Positions 34,365-43,265 of a DNA stretch of 64,000 nucleotides are shown here, one piece after another. Source of the DNA: Chitinophagales bacterium (lineage in GTDB: Bacteria > Bacteroidota > Bacteroidia > Chitinophagales > Chitinophagaceae); NCBI GenBank assembly GCA_017303415.1, contig JAFLBJ010000001.1, positions 2,418,001 through 2,482,000 of the forward strand. The letters are read 5' to 3'. The position numbers and the translations under genes are program-made. Numbering within the stretch: position 1 is the first letter of the stretch; every line of letters starts with the position of its first letter. A model generated the notes under the pieces. It saw only the letters and a program-made list of their open reading frames with translations. It did not search any database and was not told the DNA's origin.

Positions 34365-35092
34365 AGTTCGATTAAAGGTACCTGGGTAAAGTGAAGGGAT
34401 TGTTGGGCACTTTGCCGGGTTTGAATGTCGAGGTATCTTATCTCCCCATTATTTTTGCCCAGCTCCATTCCGGTAATACTCACGGTGAATACCTGGTCAT
34501 CCCGGTTCATCAACAGGTCATTTTCCCTGTCACCATCACCCGTATGTTCGTGGAAATGAAGCAGATCCTTTAGGTTGGGTTCCGGGTGATCTACGAGCCA
34601 TTTTTCAAACCAGTTCTTGCGTTTGGCGATGATCTCAGGCGGATATAAGGTAACCGAAGACCAGATATGAGGAATTTCCTTATTCAAGGGAAGACTGTGT
34701 TTCTTACTCCCATCCCAGCGACATTCAAACAGATGTTGGTCTTGCCAGATGACAAGGGTAAACGGTTCAATAAATTCAAGGGGATAGGAACGGAAATGAT
34801 CATAAGGGGATTTGGTTTTAAGCAGGTCAAGCAATACCAGTCCCCTGCTCTTCTCATAGGGAGGCGAAGGTTCATGTTTTACAAATCCTCCATTTAGCAA
34901 TACTACAGCCGTCCCCTTTTCATGTACTCCCAGCCAGGTGCCTCCTGCATGGGCATCCCGGGGATACCAGATTTTCCCCGTTACAGTATCATACCCCTGT
35001 GGGGGGAGTGCGGCATCACGCCAATGTTTCTCATCGCGATTGGAAGCGATCAGTACTTTATCACCAACTGGTACAAAACTAACGGTACACAT
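34361..35092 (-). CDS. NRDE/TANGO2-family protein
   Basis: 243 residues from the ATG that places Cys at position 2 (MCTVSF). The NRDE motif lies at 18-21, followed by the TANGO2-type segments AGGTWLGVHEKGTAVVLLNGG and SRGLVLLDLL. This family is related in fold to N-terminal nucleophile hydrolases, where Cys2 would be the nucleophile; that role is inferred. A TTG at 35134 in frame would overlap the upstream stop but hide Cys2, so it was rejected. It sits between two homologous ATP-grasp genes with 38 bases on one side and four overlapping bases on the other. Confidence 0.85.
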   Translation of the reverse strand: MCTVSFVPVGDKVLIASNRDEKHWRDAALPPQGYDTVTGKIWYPRDAHAGGTWLGVHEKGTAVVLLNGGFVKHEPSPPYEKSRGLVLLDLLKTKSPYDHFRSYPLEFIEPFTLVIWQDQHLFECRWDGSKKHSLPLNKEIPHIWSSVTLYPPEIIAKRKNWFEKWLVDHPEPNLKDLLHFHEHTGDGDRENDLLMNRDDQVFTVSITGMELGKNNGEIRYLDIQTRQSAQQSLHFTQVPLIEL

Positions 35093-35130
35093 GGTTCTCA
35101 AGTTAGGGTTTTGTCGGTTATCTCCTGCTT

Positions 35131-36174
35131 TCAATCATATTGCTCCAGTAACTTAAAATGAGCACGGCTTTTCTTAAGAAAATCATACCCCTTTCGAAAT
35201 GACCAATAGGGCGTGCCATTTTTATGATTATACCGGCTAATTTGATAGAGTGCTTTCCAATGCCGAAGAATTTCGGCATAGGCCTTTCCGAGTGACATGC
35301 CGCAATCATAAATATGATTGGGTTCGGCACCACACCCATTGTATTCCAGAATAAAAAAATTACGTCCCTTTTTCAGGTCTTCTATCGAAGTTGTTTTTAT
35401 ATCATAGCGACCGTAGAAGAAATTACCATTGTAATGACTAAGCCGGTCAAAGACCTCGTGCAATTCTGCATCAATTTCCTTATGTAAATTAGTGAAATGC
35501 GCTCCGCGGTTATGGTTCCCGGCATAGGACAAATAGAATATTTCATCTTTAGGCACTACGCGGGAAAAACGATGCCCATGCCGGTGATGCATTTCTTCCA
35601 TCCGGAATTTGGCCCGGGGATGAAGTTGTATCAGCTCTTCCAGGGTATGTTCTCCATCACCACATACATGGAGTAATTCCTTATGGATAAACCCGCTCAC
35701 GGTTCCTTTCGCCTGATCCGGATAGCGAAAATAAAAAACGCTCAACTCTACGGGTAACATCACAAGGTCCTGAACAATGTATTCTACCGGAATCCGTTCG
35801 TGGTATTTTTGCAATTGTTCTTCCGATTCGATCTTGCGAAACAATATCCCTTTCATTCCCACATCCGGTTTAACGATAAAGGGATATTCAAAACCCGATG
35901 AGGCGATCTTTTTCTTTACTTCTTCAAAGGGAAGGTCATGCATGATATAGATGGTGCGGGGAACAAACTCAGCCGGCAATTGGTCATACATCTCTTTTTT
36001 GCCTTCCCCTTCAAAGCCGCCAAAGGTGATGGTGGGATTGGAAGAACTAAAAAACCAGAAACTCCTGCTGCGGAGACAATACCAGAACCACACAAAACTG
36101 ATCGGGAAATAAAGGACATAGAAATTCCATAATTCCCAATTGGTGATCCTGCTAAACAGATTACTGATTTTCAT
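35131..36174 (-). CDS. ATP-grasp ligase, paralogue A of the cassette
   Basis: 347 residues, first gene of the cassette. The same layout as paralogue B: hydrophobic N-terminal part (about 17-38), VKPDVGMKG (101-109), hinge EYIVQDLV, GNHNRGA (219-225), GRYDIK (255-260), and LEYNGCGAEP (276-285). Pairs of aligned motifs leave no doubt that the two are paralogues, though they are diverged outside them. Often such proteins are labelled D-alanine-D-alanine ligase, but the sequence gives no support for that substrate and the hydrophobic N-terminus is unusual for Ddl. A TATTTTTG promoter element lies just upstream. Confidence 0.8.
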   Translation of the reverse strand: MKISNLFSRITNWELWNFYVLYFPISFVWFWYCLRSRSFWFFSSSNPTITFGGFEGEGKKEMYDQLPAEFVPRTIYIMHDLPFEEVKKKIASSGFEYPFIVKPDVGMKGILFRKIESEEQLQKYHERIPVEYIVQDLVMLPVELSVFYFRYPDQAKGTVSGFIHKELLHVCGDGEHTLEELIQLHPRAKFRMEEMHHRHGHRFSRVVPKDEIFYLSYAGNHNRGAHFTNLHKEIDAELHEVFDRLSHYNGNFFYGRYDIKTTSIEDLKKGRNFFILEYNGCGAEPNHIYDCGMSLGKAYAEILRHWKALYQISRYNHKNGTPYWSFRKGYDFLKKSRAHFKLLEQYD

Positions 36175-36182
36175 GAAGTGGT

Positions 36183-36190
36183 CAAAAATA
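36183..36190 (-). promoter_or_regulatory. -7 promoter element (TATTTTTG) for the ATP-grasp cassette
   Basis: Forward CAAAAATA is TATTTTTG on the minus strand, 8 bases before the ATG at 36174. No -33 element is obvious. Confidence 0.4.
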
Positions 36191-36220
36191 AAGCAGATAA
36201 GTTTATGTGCATGGAATTTA

Positions 36221-36249
36221 TTGAAAAAGAATTATATGCCTTAGTTTTG
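36221..36249 (+). promoter_or_regulatory. Promoter with TTG at -33 and TAGTTTTG at -7 for the CCG-domain Fe-S gene
   Basis: TTG (36221-36223), an 18-base spacer and an exact TAGTTTTG (36242-36249) end 16 bases before the ATG at 36266. This gene can therefore be transcribed on its own despite its distant partner. Confidence 0.6.
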
Positions 36250-36265
36250 AATAAAGATCCATCGA

Positions 36266-37048
36266 ATGAATGTTCCCACCGTAGCAGAAATGGTTTCCAG
36301 GGGTGAATCACCCGATGTCCTTTTTTGGGTTGGCTGTTCTGGCAGTTTTGATCAGCGGGCCCAGCGTATCACGCGTGCTTTTGCCACCATCCTGAACCGG
36401 GTAGGTATTCGATATGCCATTCTGGGGAAGGAAGAAATGTGTACAGGCGATCCTGCCCGCCGGTCAGGCAATGAATTTTTGTTTCAGATGATGGCCTATC
36501 AGAATATCCAGGTGTTGAACAATTACGGGATCAGGAAGATCGTTACGGCTTGTCCGCATTGTTTTAATACGTTAAAGAATGAATACCCTGACCTGGGCGG
36601 TAATTATGAGGTCATCCACCATACCACTTTTCTCCAGGAATTGATCAATGACGGGAAGATCCGGTTGAAAGAGGGCGGAAGTTTTAAAGGAAAAAAGATC
36701 ACCTATCACGATAGTTGTTACTTAGGTCGGGCCAATGGAATTTACGAAGCACCCCGTCAGGTACTTGAACTATTAGATGCCGAACTGGTGGAAATGAAAC
36801 GCTGTCGTACCAATGGTCTGTGTTGTGGTGCAGGCGGTGCCCAGATGTTCAAGGAGGAAGAAAAAGGTGATACGCGTATCAATCTCGAAAGGACACGCGA
36901 AGCTTTAGATACAGGTGCAGAAGTGATCGCTGCAGCCTGCCCCTTTTGCAATACCATGATGACAGATGGGGTAAAGAATGCCGAGAAAGAAGATACGGTC
37001 AAAGTACTGGATATCGCCGAATTGATCGAGTCAAGTATGGAGTCTTAA
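36266..37048 (+). CDS. CCG-domain Fe-S protein (HdrB/GlpC C-terminal type)
   Basis: 260 residues. Two CCG-like cysteine sets are visible: ACPHCFNTL in the first half, and YHDSCYLGR, LCCGAGGAQMF and ACPFCNTMM in the second, which in HdrB/GlpC proteins bind a special or regular 4Fe-4S cluster. Such proteins act as soluble partners of a ferredoxin-type membrane subunit. The matching subunit is at 30629, on the same strand but separated by five genes. In related genomes the two are usually adjacent (from memory, not checked here). Likely role: transfer of electrons from an organic substrate or disulfide to a quinone pool. Confidence 0.82.
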   Translation: MNVPTVAEMVSRGESPDVLFWVGCSGSFDQRAQRITRAFATILNRVGIRYAILGKEEMCTGDPARRSGNEFLFQMMAYQNIQVLNNYGIRKIVTACPHCFNTLKNEYPDLGGNYEVIHHTTFLQELINDGKIRLKEGGSFKGKKITYHDSCYLGRANGIYEAPRQVLELLDAELVEMKRCRTNGLCCGAGGAQMFKEEEKGDTRINLERTREALDTGAEVIAAACPFCNTMMTDGVKNAEKEDTVKVLDIAELIESSMES

Positions 37049-37059
37049 AAAGTCATTTT

Positions 37060-37572
37060 TCACACCTGGTTCAATCGTTGTTGTATTTCCATTCCCTCCT
37101 TTAGCCGGCCTTTGGGTATAGGGATGCGGATTTCGTCAAAGGTGACGCCTTTTCTTGTTTGCCATTCATAGGTGATGGCCAATAGGTTTCTCCCCTCTTT
37201 TTCGGCCAGGTCAGCCCTGCGCAACCAACGCGTCTCCGAATGATAATCGAGTTTATTACCATTTATGATCACCGCGCTGCTGGTAATGATCACCTCCGGT
37301 AACGAAGGATTGCGCCACCGAATGGTATTCAGACGCATTGTATAGCGGATCATAGCGTAAATGGTACTGATCACCATGCAAATGGCCAGTGCCACTACCC
37401 AGGAAGCGCCCCGGGTAAAATGAAGAAGCAAGGTTCCCAACACGGTGATCAGAAAAGCTTCCAGCAGAACCTCCTCTCCTCTGATCTTTTTCTCCGTTCG
37501 GGTAAACGCTTCCCACTCCTCTACCGAGTAGTACCAATGCGCTAAAACCGGATTTTTCGTCAAGGTTTCCAT
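37060..37572 (-). CDS. Membrane protein of unknown function, PH-like C-terminal half
   Basis: 170 residues from ATG 37572. The longer reading from a GTG at 37626 was rejected because it runs into the divergent gene. Two hydrophobic segments (about 36-52 and 56-72) are followed by a beta-rich part (PEVIITSSAVIINGNKLDYH and later RRADLAEKEGRNLLAITYEW) resembling a pleckstrin-type membrane protein such as DUF304, though not clearly. Divergent from the next gene with 30 bases between starts. Confidence 0.6.
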   Translation of the reverse strand: METLTKNPVLAHWYYSVEEWEAFTRTEKKIRGEEVLLEAFLITVLGTLLLHFTRGASWVVALAICMVISTIYAMIRYTMRLNTIRWRNPSLPEVIITSSAVIINGNKLDYHSETRWLRRADLAEKEGRNLLAITYEWQTRKGVTFDEIRIPIPKGRLKEGMEIQQRLNQV

Positions 37573-37602
37573 GTGTGCTGATTTCCGATGTAATTTAGCG
37601 GC

Positions 37603-38106
37603 ATGAACTTGGAATATAAATACCACCTTGTGGGTAATTTTGACCCCGGATCGAGGGTCTGGATCTACCAGGCTTCCCGCCTTTTCAGCATTGGTGAGGC
37701 CCTGGAGATCGAGGAATTACTGGAAGAATTTGTGCGTGACTGGAAAAGCCATGGTACCCCGGTAAAAGGATCGGCGCACCTCTTTTTCGGACGCTTTATA
37801 GTCCTGATCGCCGATGAAACAGCCACCGGAGTCAGTGGTTGCAGTACGGATAGCTCCGTTCGGCTGATCAAAACCATCGAGGCCAAATACCAAAACCCGC
37901 TTTTTGACCGAACCCTATTGGCTTTTGTGGTCAAAGACCGGATTGAAATGCTTCCGCTTAACCAGTTAAAATATGCCTGGGATAATCAATTCATCACCGA
38001 AGACACGCTTTACTTCAACAATCTGGTGGATACTAAAAAATCACTGGAAGACGGATGGATCATTCCGGTCAAAGAGAGCTGGTTAATGCAGCGGGTATCC
38101 GCGTAA
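37603..38106 (+). CDS. Conserved protein of unknown function (often mislabelled ABC transporter ATPase)
   Basis: 167 residues, soluble, no signal peptide. It contains SRVWIYQASRLFSIGEA and FFGRFIVLIADE, conserved in a Bacteroidota-specific family. No Walker A, signature or Walker B motif is present, so the ABC ATPase name sometimes given to relatives is unsupported. Pairing with the PH-like membrane protein upstream is divergent and may be coincidental. Its 3' end overlaps the convergent barrel gene by 38 bases. Confidence 0.72.
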   Translation: MNLEYKYHLVGNFDPGSRVWIYQASRLFSIGEALEIEELLEEFVRDWKSHGTPVKGSAHLFFGRFIVLIADETATGVSGCSTDSSVRLIKTIEAKYQNPLFDRTLLAFVVKDRIEMLPLNQLKYAWDNQFITEDTLYFNNLVDTKKSLEDGWIIPVKESWLMQRVSA

Positions 38107-40483
38107 TCGTTTTGGAGAAATTATACCCAACAGTGACCCTGAAATTCCGGGTCACGGTCATATTTTCACTAACTAGATTAAAATTGGGGCCATAGGTGTA
38201 CCGCCTTACGATCTGTTGCCTGAATGGATCGGTGGTACTTACAGAAAGAATCAATTTTTTGGATAACAATTTGGCCTGTAGTCCCAGGTTTGTTCCCACC
38301 CTCCAGGAAGCATAACCTTGGGGATTACCAAACCGGTTGAAAGCAATTGAACTGGTGAAAGTGAGTATATCCCTGGGAGAATAGTTAGCTGAGGCATTAG
38401 AGGTAAATGATCCCCCATTTCTAAACTTCCTGACATCCCTGTCAAACGCGCTATATACACTATAGGTATAGGTAGCACTGAAATTAAGCCTGAATTTTTT
38501 GGAAAAATGAAGTCCATTCCAGGAACTCATCTCATACTCTTTTCGCCCACTAAGATTTTCCCAGGTCAATTGGGTTTTCCCATCCTCCAGCAGGGTACGC
38601 ACCTGACTAAAGATCTTGCGCACCTGGTTATAACCTATTCCTAAATTAAAAAAATACTTAGTCCGGGTCCTGCCAACCACAAGGTCAAAATTATCGGCTG
38701 TGGAGGCTTCCAGTTTTTCGTTTCCAAAACGAATATTGTATGGATCAGAAAAATCAATGGTAGGGTTAAGCTCATTTACACCCGGACGTCGGATGGTACG
38801 ACGATAGGCCAGCGTCAGGTTCAGTTTGTCTTTCCATGTCCGGTTGAAATTGGCGAAAGGAAGCAGGCTATGGTAGTCATTACCAACTCTCTTATTGTCG
38901 CGCAATAATCGAAAGAGTATATCTGTTCGGTCAAGCGTGGCACCCATGGTAAAACTGATGTCGGGTGTGATCAGGTGTCTGACCGAAGCCATCAGGCTGG
39001 AGACCGTTTGATAAAACCAGAAATCATTACTGAGCTGATCCAATTTGACCGATTGTCCATCAGGTTGGCGCAGGTAAGAGGCATCTATCACCACATGATT
39101 GGCCGACCGGTTCATCCCCATTGAAAAACTGAGGTAGGTTTTTTTATTCACCAGTGGCTCCACATAAAGCGCCGAGACGTTCAGATTCCGTATCCGGGTA
39201 TCATTGATCATTTCCTGTGTGGAATCCGAGCCCGTAGGAGTAAAATCGGGGTTCAGGTATTCCTGAAAGAAATCGCGGTCATTGTTATTTCGGGAAAAAC
39301 TCAAGCCACCATGTAATTTAAAACTGCCCCCATCCTTCTTTCGAATAAGCCAGGTGGCCGACCCTGATGGGTTTGTGTTCTCACCCAGACTCTGAATACT
39401 CCGGATACTCAGCTTATACAAAGAATCAAACCGGTTTATATTTCTATAGGCTGTTTCGTTATCGTTATCGAAATGATTGTGGTTAAAATTCAGGGTCAGG
39501 TTAAGTGATTGCCGGGTATTGATATCATAATCCACCGTACCCCGAAAATTAGGGCGGGTACTCCGGTTGATATAGGCATTCGTTGTATTAAAAAAGTTGG
39601 TGGAGTCTGTGTAAATGTTCTGTCGTTGTGAGTTACCTTCTCCCCTGTACCGATTATAGGAGATGCCTGAATTGAGATTAATGGCCAACCCTTTTCGGCG
39701 GTAACTGTAACTGGCATTCAAACCAGCTTCTCCCCTTGAGCCGGCAAACAGGGTCACACGTCCGCTTTTTCCGATCCGGCCTTTTTTAGTAACGATATTA
39801 ATTACCCCACCTTGTTCATTGGCGTATTGAGGCGGCGGGTTTGTAAGTACTTCGATCTTTTCGATGGAACTTCCCGGCATTGATTCCAACAGATCCTGCA
39901 ATTGCTGCAAGTTGAGTGAAACGGGTTTGTCATCAATAAGGATTCGGGGTTCTTTTCCCTTTACCAATATTTTCCCATCCGGGTCTTTGGTCACCAGGGG
40001 TACATTGGTCAACAGTTCGCTGGCCGAACTTCCCGCACTCAGGGCAGATTCACTGGCATTAAAGGTGATATTCCCCTCTTTGGTTTCGATCAAGGGTTTT
40101 TCCACATGGATCACTACTTCCTCCATGACCTTTGGGCCGGCATTTTTTAAGCGGATATCATTCAGGTTAAAGTCGGATCGGTCCGATCGAAAATGAAGGC
40201 TATCCAGGATATAGCTATTTAGTCCGGTAAAACTGATCTTCAGGGTATAGTAACCATATGGGATCCCGGTCAGGGTGAATTCACCAGTGCCATCTGAAAC
40301 CTGGGAAAAGGAAATGGTGGTCCCTTTTTGTTGCAAAATAATGGATGCCCCGGCAAGTGGTTGACCCGTAGAATCTGCTATGATCCTGGCGGAAAGCACT
40401 CCAGGCCCCTTGGAGGTTTGTCCCCAGGCCCCGATTCGCAGAAACAGTATAGGCAGAATGATCAATAAGGCCTTGTGGCGCAT
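38069..40483 (-). CDS. Outer-membrane beta-barrel protein with carboxypeptidase-like domain and plug
   Basis: 804 residues from ATG 40483; the longer reading from 40564 adds an unlikely cysteine-containing leader before the signal peptide (ALLIILPILFLRIGAWGQ). Then a carboxypeptidase-like domain (about 28-115; GTISFSQVSDGTGEFTLTGI), a plug (MEEVVIHVEKPLIETKEG to NEQGGVINIVTKKG), and a barrel with the NELNPTIDF and NEKLEASTADNFD signatures shared with the first gene of the window. The barrel proper ends RVTVGYNF and a 15-residue tail follows, overlapping the convergent gene by 38 bases. Substrate unknown. Confidence 0.85.
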   Translation of the reverse strand: MRHKALLIILPILFLRIGAWGQTSKGPGVLSARIIADSTGQPLAGASIILQQKGTTISFSQVSDGTGEFTLTGIPYGYYTLKISFTGLNSYILDSLHFRSDRSDFNLNDIRLKNAGPKVMEEVVIHVEKPLIETKEGNITFNASESALSAGSSASELLTNVPLVTKDPDGKILVKGKEPRILIDDKPVSLNLQQLQDLLESMPGSSIEKIEVLTNPPPQYANEQGGVINIVTKKGRIGKSGRVTLFAGSRGEAGLNASYSYRRKGLAINLNSGISYNRYRGEGNSQRQNIYTDSTNFFNTTNAYINRSTRPNFRGTVDYDINTRQSLNLTLNFNHNHFDNDNETAYRNINRFDSLYKLSIRSIQSLGENTNPSGSATWLIRKKDGGSFKLHGGLSFSRNNNDRDFFQEYLNPDFTPTGSDSTQEMINDTRIRNLNVSALYVEPLVNKKTYLSFSMGMNRSANHVVIDASYLRQPDGQSVKLDQLSNDFWFYQTVSSLMASVRHLITPDISFTMGATLDRTDILFRLLRDNKRVGNDYHSLLPFANFNRTWKDKLNLTLAYRRTIRRPGVNELNPTIDFSDPYNIRFGNEKLEASTADNFDLVVGRTRTKYFFNLGIGYNQVRKIFSQVRTLLEDGKTQLTWENLSGRKEYEMSSWNGLHFSKKFRLNFSATYTYSVYSAFDRDVRKFRNGGSFTSNASANYSPRDILTFTSSIAFNRFGNPQGYASWRVGTNLGLQAKLLSKKLILSVSTTDPFRQQIVRRYTYGPNFNLVSENMTVTRNFRVTVGYNFSKTITRIPAALTSSL

Positions 40484-40552
40484 ACCACAAAAATACGTGT
40501 TGGAGGCAAGAATATCTGCCTGACAACCTGTCACATTCTTCCGTAAATCCAG

Positions 40553-40560
40553 TATCTTTG
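40553..40560 (+). promoter_or_regulatory. -7 promoter element (TATCTTTG) for miaB
   Basis: An exact TAnnTTTG match 22 bases before the miaB ATG. No clear -33 element. Confidence 0.5.
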
Positions 40561-40582
40561 CCATTCAAATTTTTCCAAACTG

Positions 40583-42004
40583 ATGCAAGAATTTGTGCTC
40601 GATAAGGTACAGGATGAAAGGCGCCAGGGAGAGGCATTTGCCCCCTTCCCGGATGACCCGAACACGTACCGGAAGCGTTTTTATATTGAAAGCTATGGCT
40701 GTCAGATGAATTTTGCCGACAGCGAGGTGGTGGCGTCTGTTCTTCAGCAGGAAGGTTTTGGAGCCACCCGTAATGTGGAAGAGGCCGATCTTATTTTTAT
40801 CAATACTTGTTCCATTCGGGAGAAGGCGGAGCAGACCGTCAGAAAGCGGCTGACCGAGTTTCGTAAGATCAAAATGAGAAGACCCGGGATGCTGGTCGGG
40901 GTTTTGGGATGTATGGCCGAACGCCTGAAGTCAAAATTCCTGGAAGAAGAGCAACTCGTGGATATCGTTGTTGGGCCGGATGCCTATCGTTCCCTGCCGG
41001 CACTGGTGGAAGAAGCAGCCGGAGGTCAGAAAGCAGTGAATGTATTACTCAGCCGGGAAGAGACCTATGCCGATATTGCCCCTGTACGGTTTGACAGCAA
41101 TGGAGTGAGTGCCTTTGTCAGTATCATGCGCGGGTGCAACAATATGTGCAGCTTTTGTGTGGTGCCCTTTACAAGGGGCAGGGAAAGAAGCCGTGACCAT
41201 GGATCTATTTTGCACGAATGCCGGGAATTATTTGCCGCCGGTTACAGGGAAGTGACCTTACTGGGACAGAATGTTGATAGTTATTATTTCACCCCGGAGT
41301 CGGGTGAGCCGGTCACCTTTGCCAGATTGCTGGAAGAAGTAGCTTTGATCTCTCCTGAGTTACGTGTACGATTCTCCACCTCCCATCCCAAGGACATTAC
41401 TGATGAGGTATTGCATACCATGGCGAAATACGAGAATATCTGCAATTATATCCATCTCCCTGTACAGAGTGGCTCATCACGCATTCTGCAATTGATGAAC
41501 CGCACCTACACGCGGGAATGGTATATGGCCAGGGTCGACCGGATACGCGAGCTCATTCCTGATTGCGGTATCTCCTCCGATGTGATCGCCGGATTTTGTA
41601 CCGAAACAGAAGAAGACCATGCCGACACGCTATCCATCATGGAATACAGCCGGTATGATATGAGTTATATGTTCTTTTACAGTGAGCGTCCGGGAACACT
41701 GGCCCAGCGACGTTTTGCCGATGATATACCCGAGGCGGTCAAAAAAAGGCGATTGACCGAGATCGTGAACCTGCAAAACCGGTTATCCCTGGAAAGTAAT
41801 CAACGGGATATCGGCAAAACCTTTAAGGTATTGATCGAAGGCGATAGCCGTCGCAGTCCTGATGACTGGATGGGCAGAAACTCACAGAATAAAGTGATCG
41901 TGTTTCCCAAGGACGGATCGGGTTTGAAGAAAGGAGATTATGTATGGGTGCAGGTAGATGATTGTACCCAGGCCACGTTGTTGGGTAATATGATAAAAAA
42001 ATAA
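40583..42004 (+). CDS. miaB: tRNA-2-methylthio-N6-dimethylallyladenosine synthase
   Basis: 473 residues. MiaB adds a methylthio group to i6A37 of tRNAs reading U-starting codons. The N-terminal UPF0004 domain carries three cluster cysteines, C40 ([10 protein letters not shown]), C76 ([10 protein letters not shown]) and C110 (LGCMAERL); the radical-SAM cluster is C185, C189, C192 ([19 protein letters not shown]). The C-terminal TRAM domain is present ([11 protein letters not shown] to ATLLGNM). All motifs fit MiaB rather than MtaB or RimO. A 13-base gap leads to the sigma-54 activator gene. Confidence 0.95.
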   Translation: MQEFVLDKVQDERRQGEAFAPFPDDPNTYRKRFYIESYGCQMNFADSEVVASVLQQEGFGATRNVEEADLIFINTCSIREKAEQTVRKRLTEFRKIKMRRPGMLVGVLGCMAERLKSKFLEEEQLVDIVVGPDAYRSLPALVEEAAGGQKAVNVLLSREETYADIAPVRFDSNGVSAFVSIMRGCNNMCSFCVVPFTRGRERSRDHGSILHECRELFAAGYREVTLLGQNVDSYYFTPESGEPVTFARLLEEVALISPELRVRFSTSHPKDITDEVLHTMAKYENICNYIHLPVQSGSSRILQLMNRTYTREWYMARVDRIRELIPDCGISSDVIAGFCTETEEDHADTLSIMEYSRYDMSYMFFYSERPGTLAQRRFADDIPEAVKKRRLTEIVNLQNRLSLESNQRDIGKTFKVLIEGDSRRSPDDWMGRNSQNKVIVFPKDGSGLKKGDYVWVQVDDCTQATLLGNMIKK

Positions 42005-42006
42005 GA

Positions 42007-42013
42007 AGGAGGG
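42007..42013 (+). promoter_or_regulatory. Strong Shine-Dalgarno sequence (AGGAGGG) before the sigma-54 activator
   Basis: AGGAGGG ends four bases before the ATG at 42018, within the 13-base gap after miaB. Shine-Dalgarno sequences this good are rare in this window, so it may matter for translating the second gene. Confidence 0.45.
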
Positions 42014-42017
42014 CATT

Positions 42018-43265
42018 ATGGATCTGATCAGCATAAAGAATCGATTTGGCATCATTGGCAATTCCCCATCCCTGAATTATGCCTTGCAGGTAGCCATTCA
42101 GGTAGCGAATACTGACCTTACCGTATTGATCCACGGAGAAAGTGGTGTAGGTAAAGAGGTCTTTTCTCAAATCATCCATTCACTAAGCGCGCGAAAGCAC
42201 AACCCTTTTATCGCGGTAAACTGTGGCGCTATACCAGAAGGAACGATCGATTCGGAATTGTTTGGACATGAGAAAGGTTCATTCACCGGGGCCGTGGACA
42301 GCCGCAAAGGTTATTTTGAAACCGTCAATGGAGGCACCATCTTTCTGGATGAGATTGGTGAAATGCCCCTGGGTACCCAGGCCCGGTTGCTTCGGGTATT
42401 GGAAGCAGGAGAATATATCCGGGTGGGTTCTTCCAAAGTACAAAAGACCGATGTGCGGGTGATTGCCGCTACGAATAAAGACCTGCTTCAATTGGTACAG
42501 GCGGGTCGTTTTCGCGAAGACCTGTATTATCGATTAAGTACGGTGCCCATCCGTGTACCCGCGCTGCGTGACCGCAAAGAAGATATTCATTTGTTGTTTC
42601 GAAAATTTGCTGCAGATTTTGCCGACAAGTATAAGACCGCCTCTGTACAATTGGATGAGGATGCCAAAAACCTGTTAATTAACTACCCCTGGCCCGGGAA
42701 TGTGCGTGAATTGAAGAATATTGCGGAGCAGATCTCTGTTTTGTCAATGGATAAACTGGTCAATGCCCGGGAATTGGAAAAATACCTGCAGCCTTATTCC
42801 AGCAATCGACTTCCGGTTCTTTCCCACACCGCGGCAGCAGCCGACAATGCCAGTTTTGCCAACGAACGGGAGATACTCTACAAGTTGTTCTTCGACATGA
42901 AGAAGGATGTGAATGAATTAAAACGGATGTTCTTTGATATCATTCAAAATCCGGGTGTCGCCAATTCTCATCCAGGATTTATGGAAGAAATAAAAGAACT
43001 CCATGGCCAGGAAAATGTATCCGGAGGCAATATGGGTTATGGACTGCCATCTTCCCTGTCCAACAACACCCAACCTGTGATGGTTCAGGATGTGCATGAA
43101 CATGTAGTCGTGGAAGAAAGCCTGAACATTATGGATAAGGAAAAAGAACTCATCATTAAGGCGCTCAAGAAACACAAGGGAAAACGGAAGGATGCAGCCT
43201 CTGACCTGGGAATTTCTGAACGCACTTTATACCGAAAGCTGAAAGAATATGACATTGAAGAATGA
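42018..43265 (+). CDS. Sigma-54-dependent transcription activator lacking an N-terminal receiver domain
   Basis: 415 residues. The AAA+ sigma-54 interaction domain begins almost at residue 1: Walker A GESGVGKE (40-47), the sigma-54 contact loop GSFTGA (87-92, usual GAFTGA with Ser for Ala), Walker B TIFLDE (107-112), and an R-finger region. The C-terminal part, about residues 375-415, is a Fis-type helix-turn-helix (AASDLGISERTLYRKLKEY). No response-regulator receiver, GAF or PAS sensor domain precedes it. Between the AAA+ domain and the helix-turn-helix is a poorly conserved linker of about 100 residues. Activation signal unknown; it overlaps the LptE-like gene. Confidence 0.9.
   Translation: MDLISIKNRFGIIGNSPSLNYALQVAIQVANTDLTVLIHGESGVGKEVFSQIIHSLSARKHNPFIAVNCGAIPEGTIDSELFGHEKGSFTGAVDSRKGYFETVNGGTIFLDEIGEMPLGTQARLLRVLEAGEYIRVGSSKVQKTDVRVIAATNKDLLQLVQAGRFREDLYYRLSTVPIRVPALRDRKEDIHLLFRKFAADFADKYKTASVQLDEDAKNLLINYPWPGNVRELKNIAEQISVLSMDKLVNARELEKYLQPYSSNRLPVLSHTAAAADNASFANEREILYKLFFDMKKDVNELKRMFFDIIQNPGVANSHPGFMEEIKELHGQENVSGGNMGYGLPSSLSNNTQPVMVQDVHEHVVVEESLNIMDKEKELIIKALKKHKGKRKDAASDLGISERTLYRKLKEYDIEE

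Noticed and set aside
35131-36174. D-alanine-D-alanine ligase
   Set aside because: The general ATP-grasp motifs are present, but the hydrophobic N-terminus, paralogous partner and NRDE neighbour give no support for that substrate.
37603-38106. ABC transporter ATPase
   Set aside because: No Walker A, signature or Walker B motif can be found; the name sometimes applied to relatives is not supported by sequence.
38069-38113. Frameshift or lost stop at the end of the outer-membrane barrel gene
   Set aside because: Barrel proteins of this type, including the first gene of the window, commonly carry short tails after the last strand, so the extra residues are not clearly abnormal.
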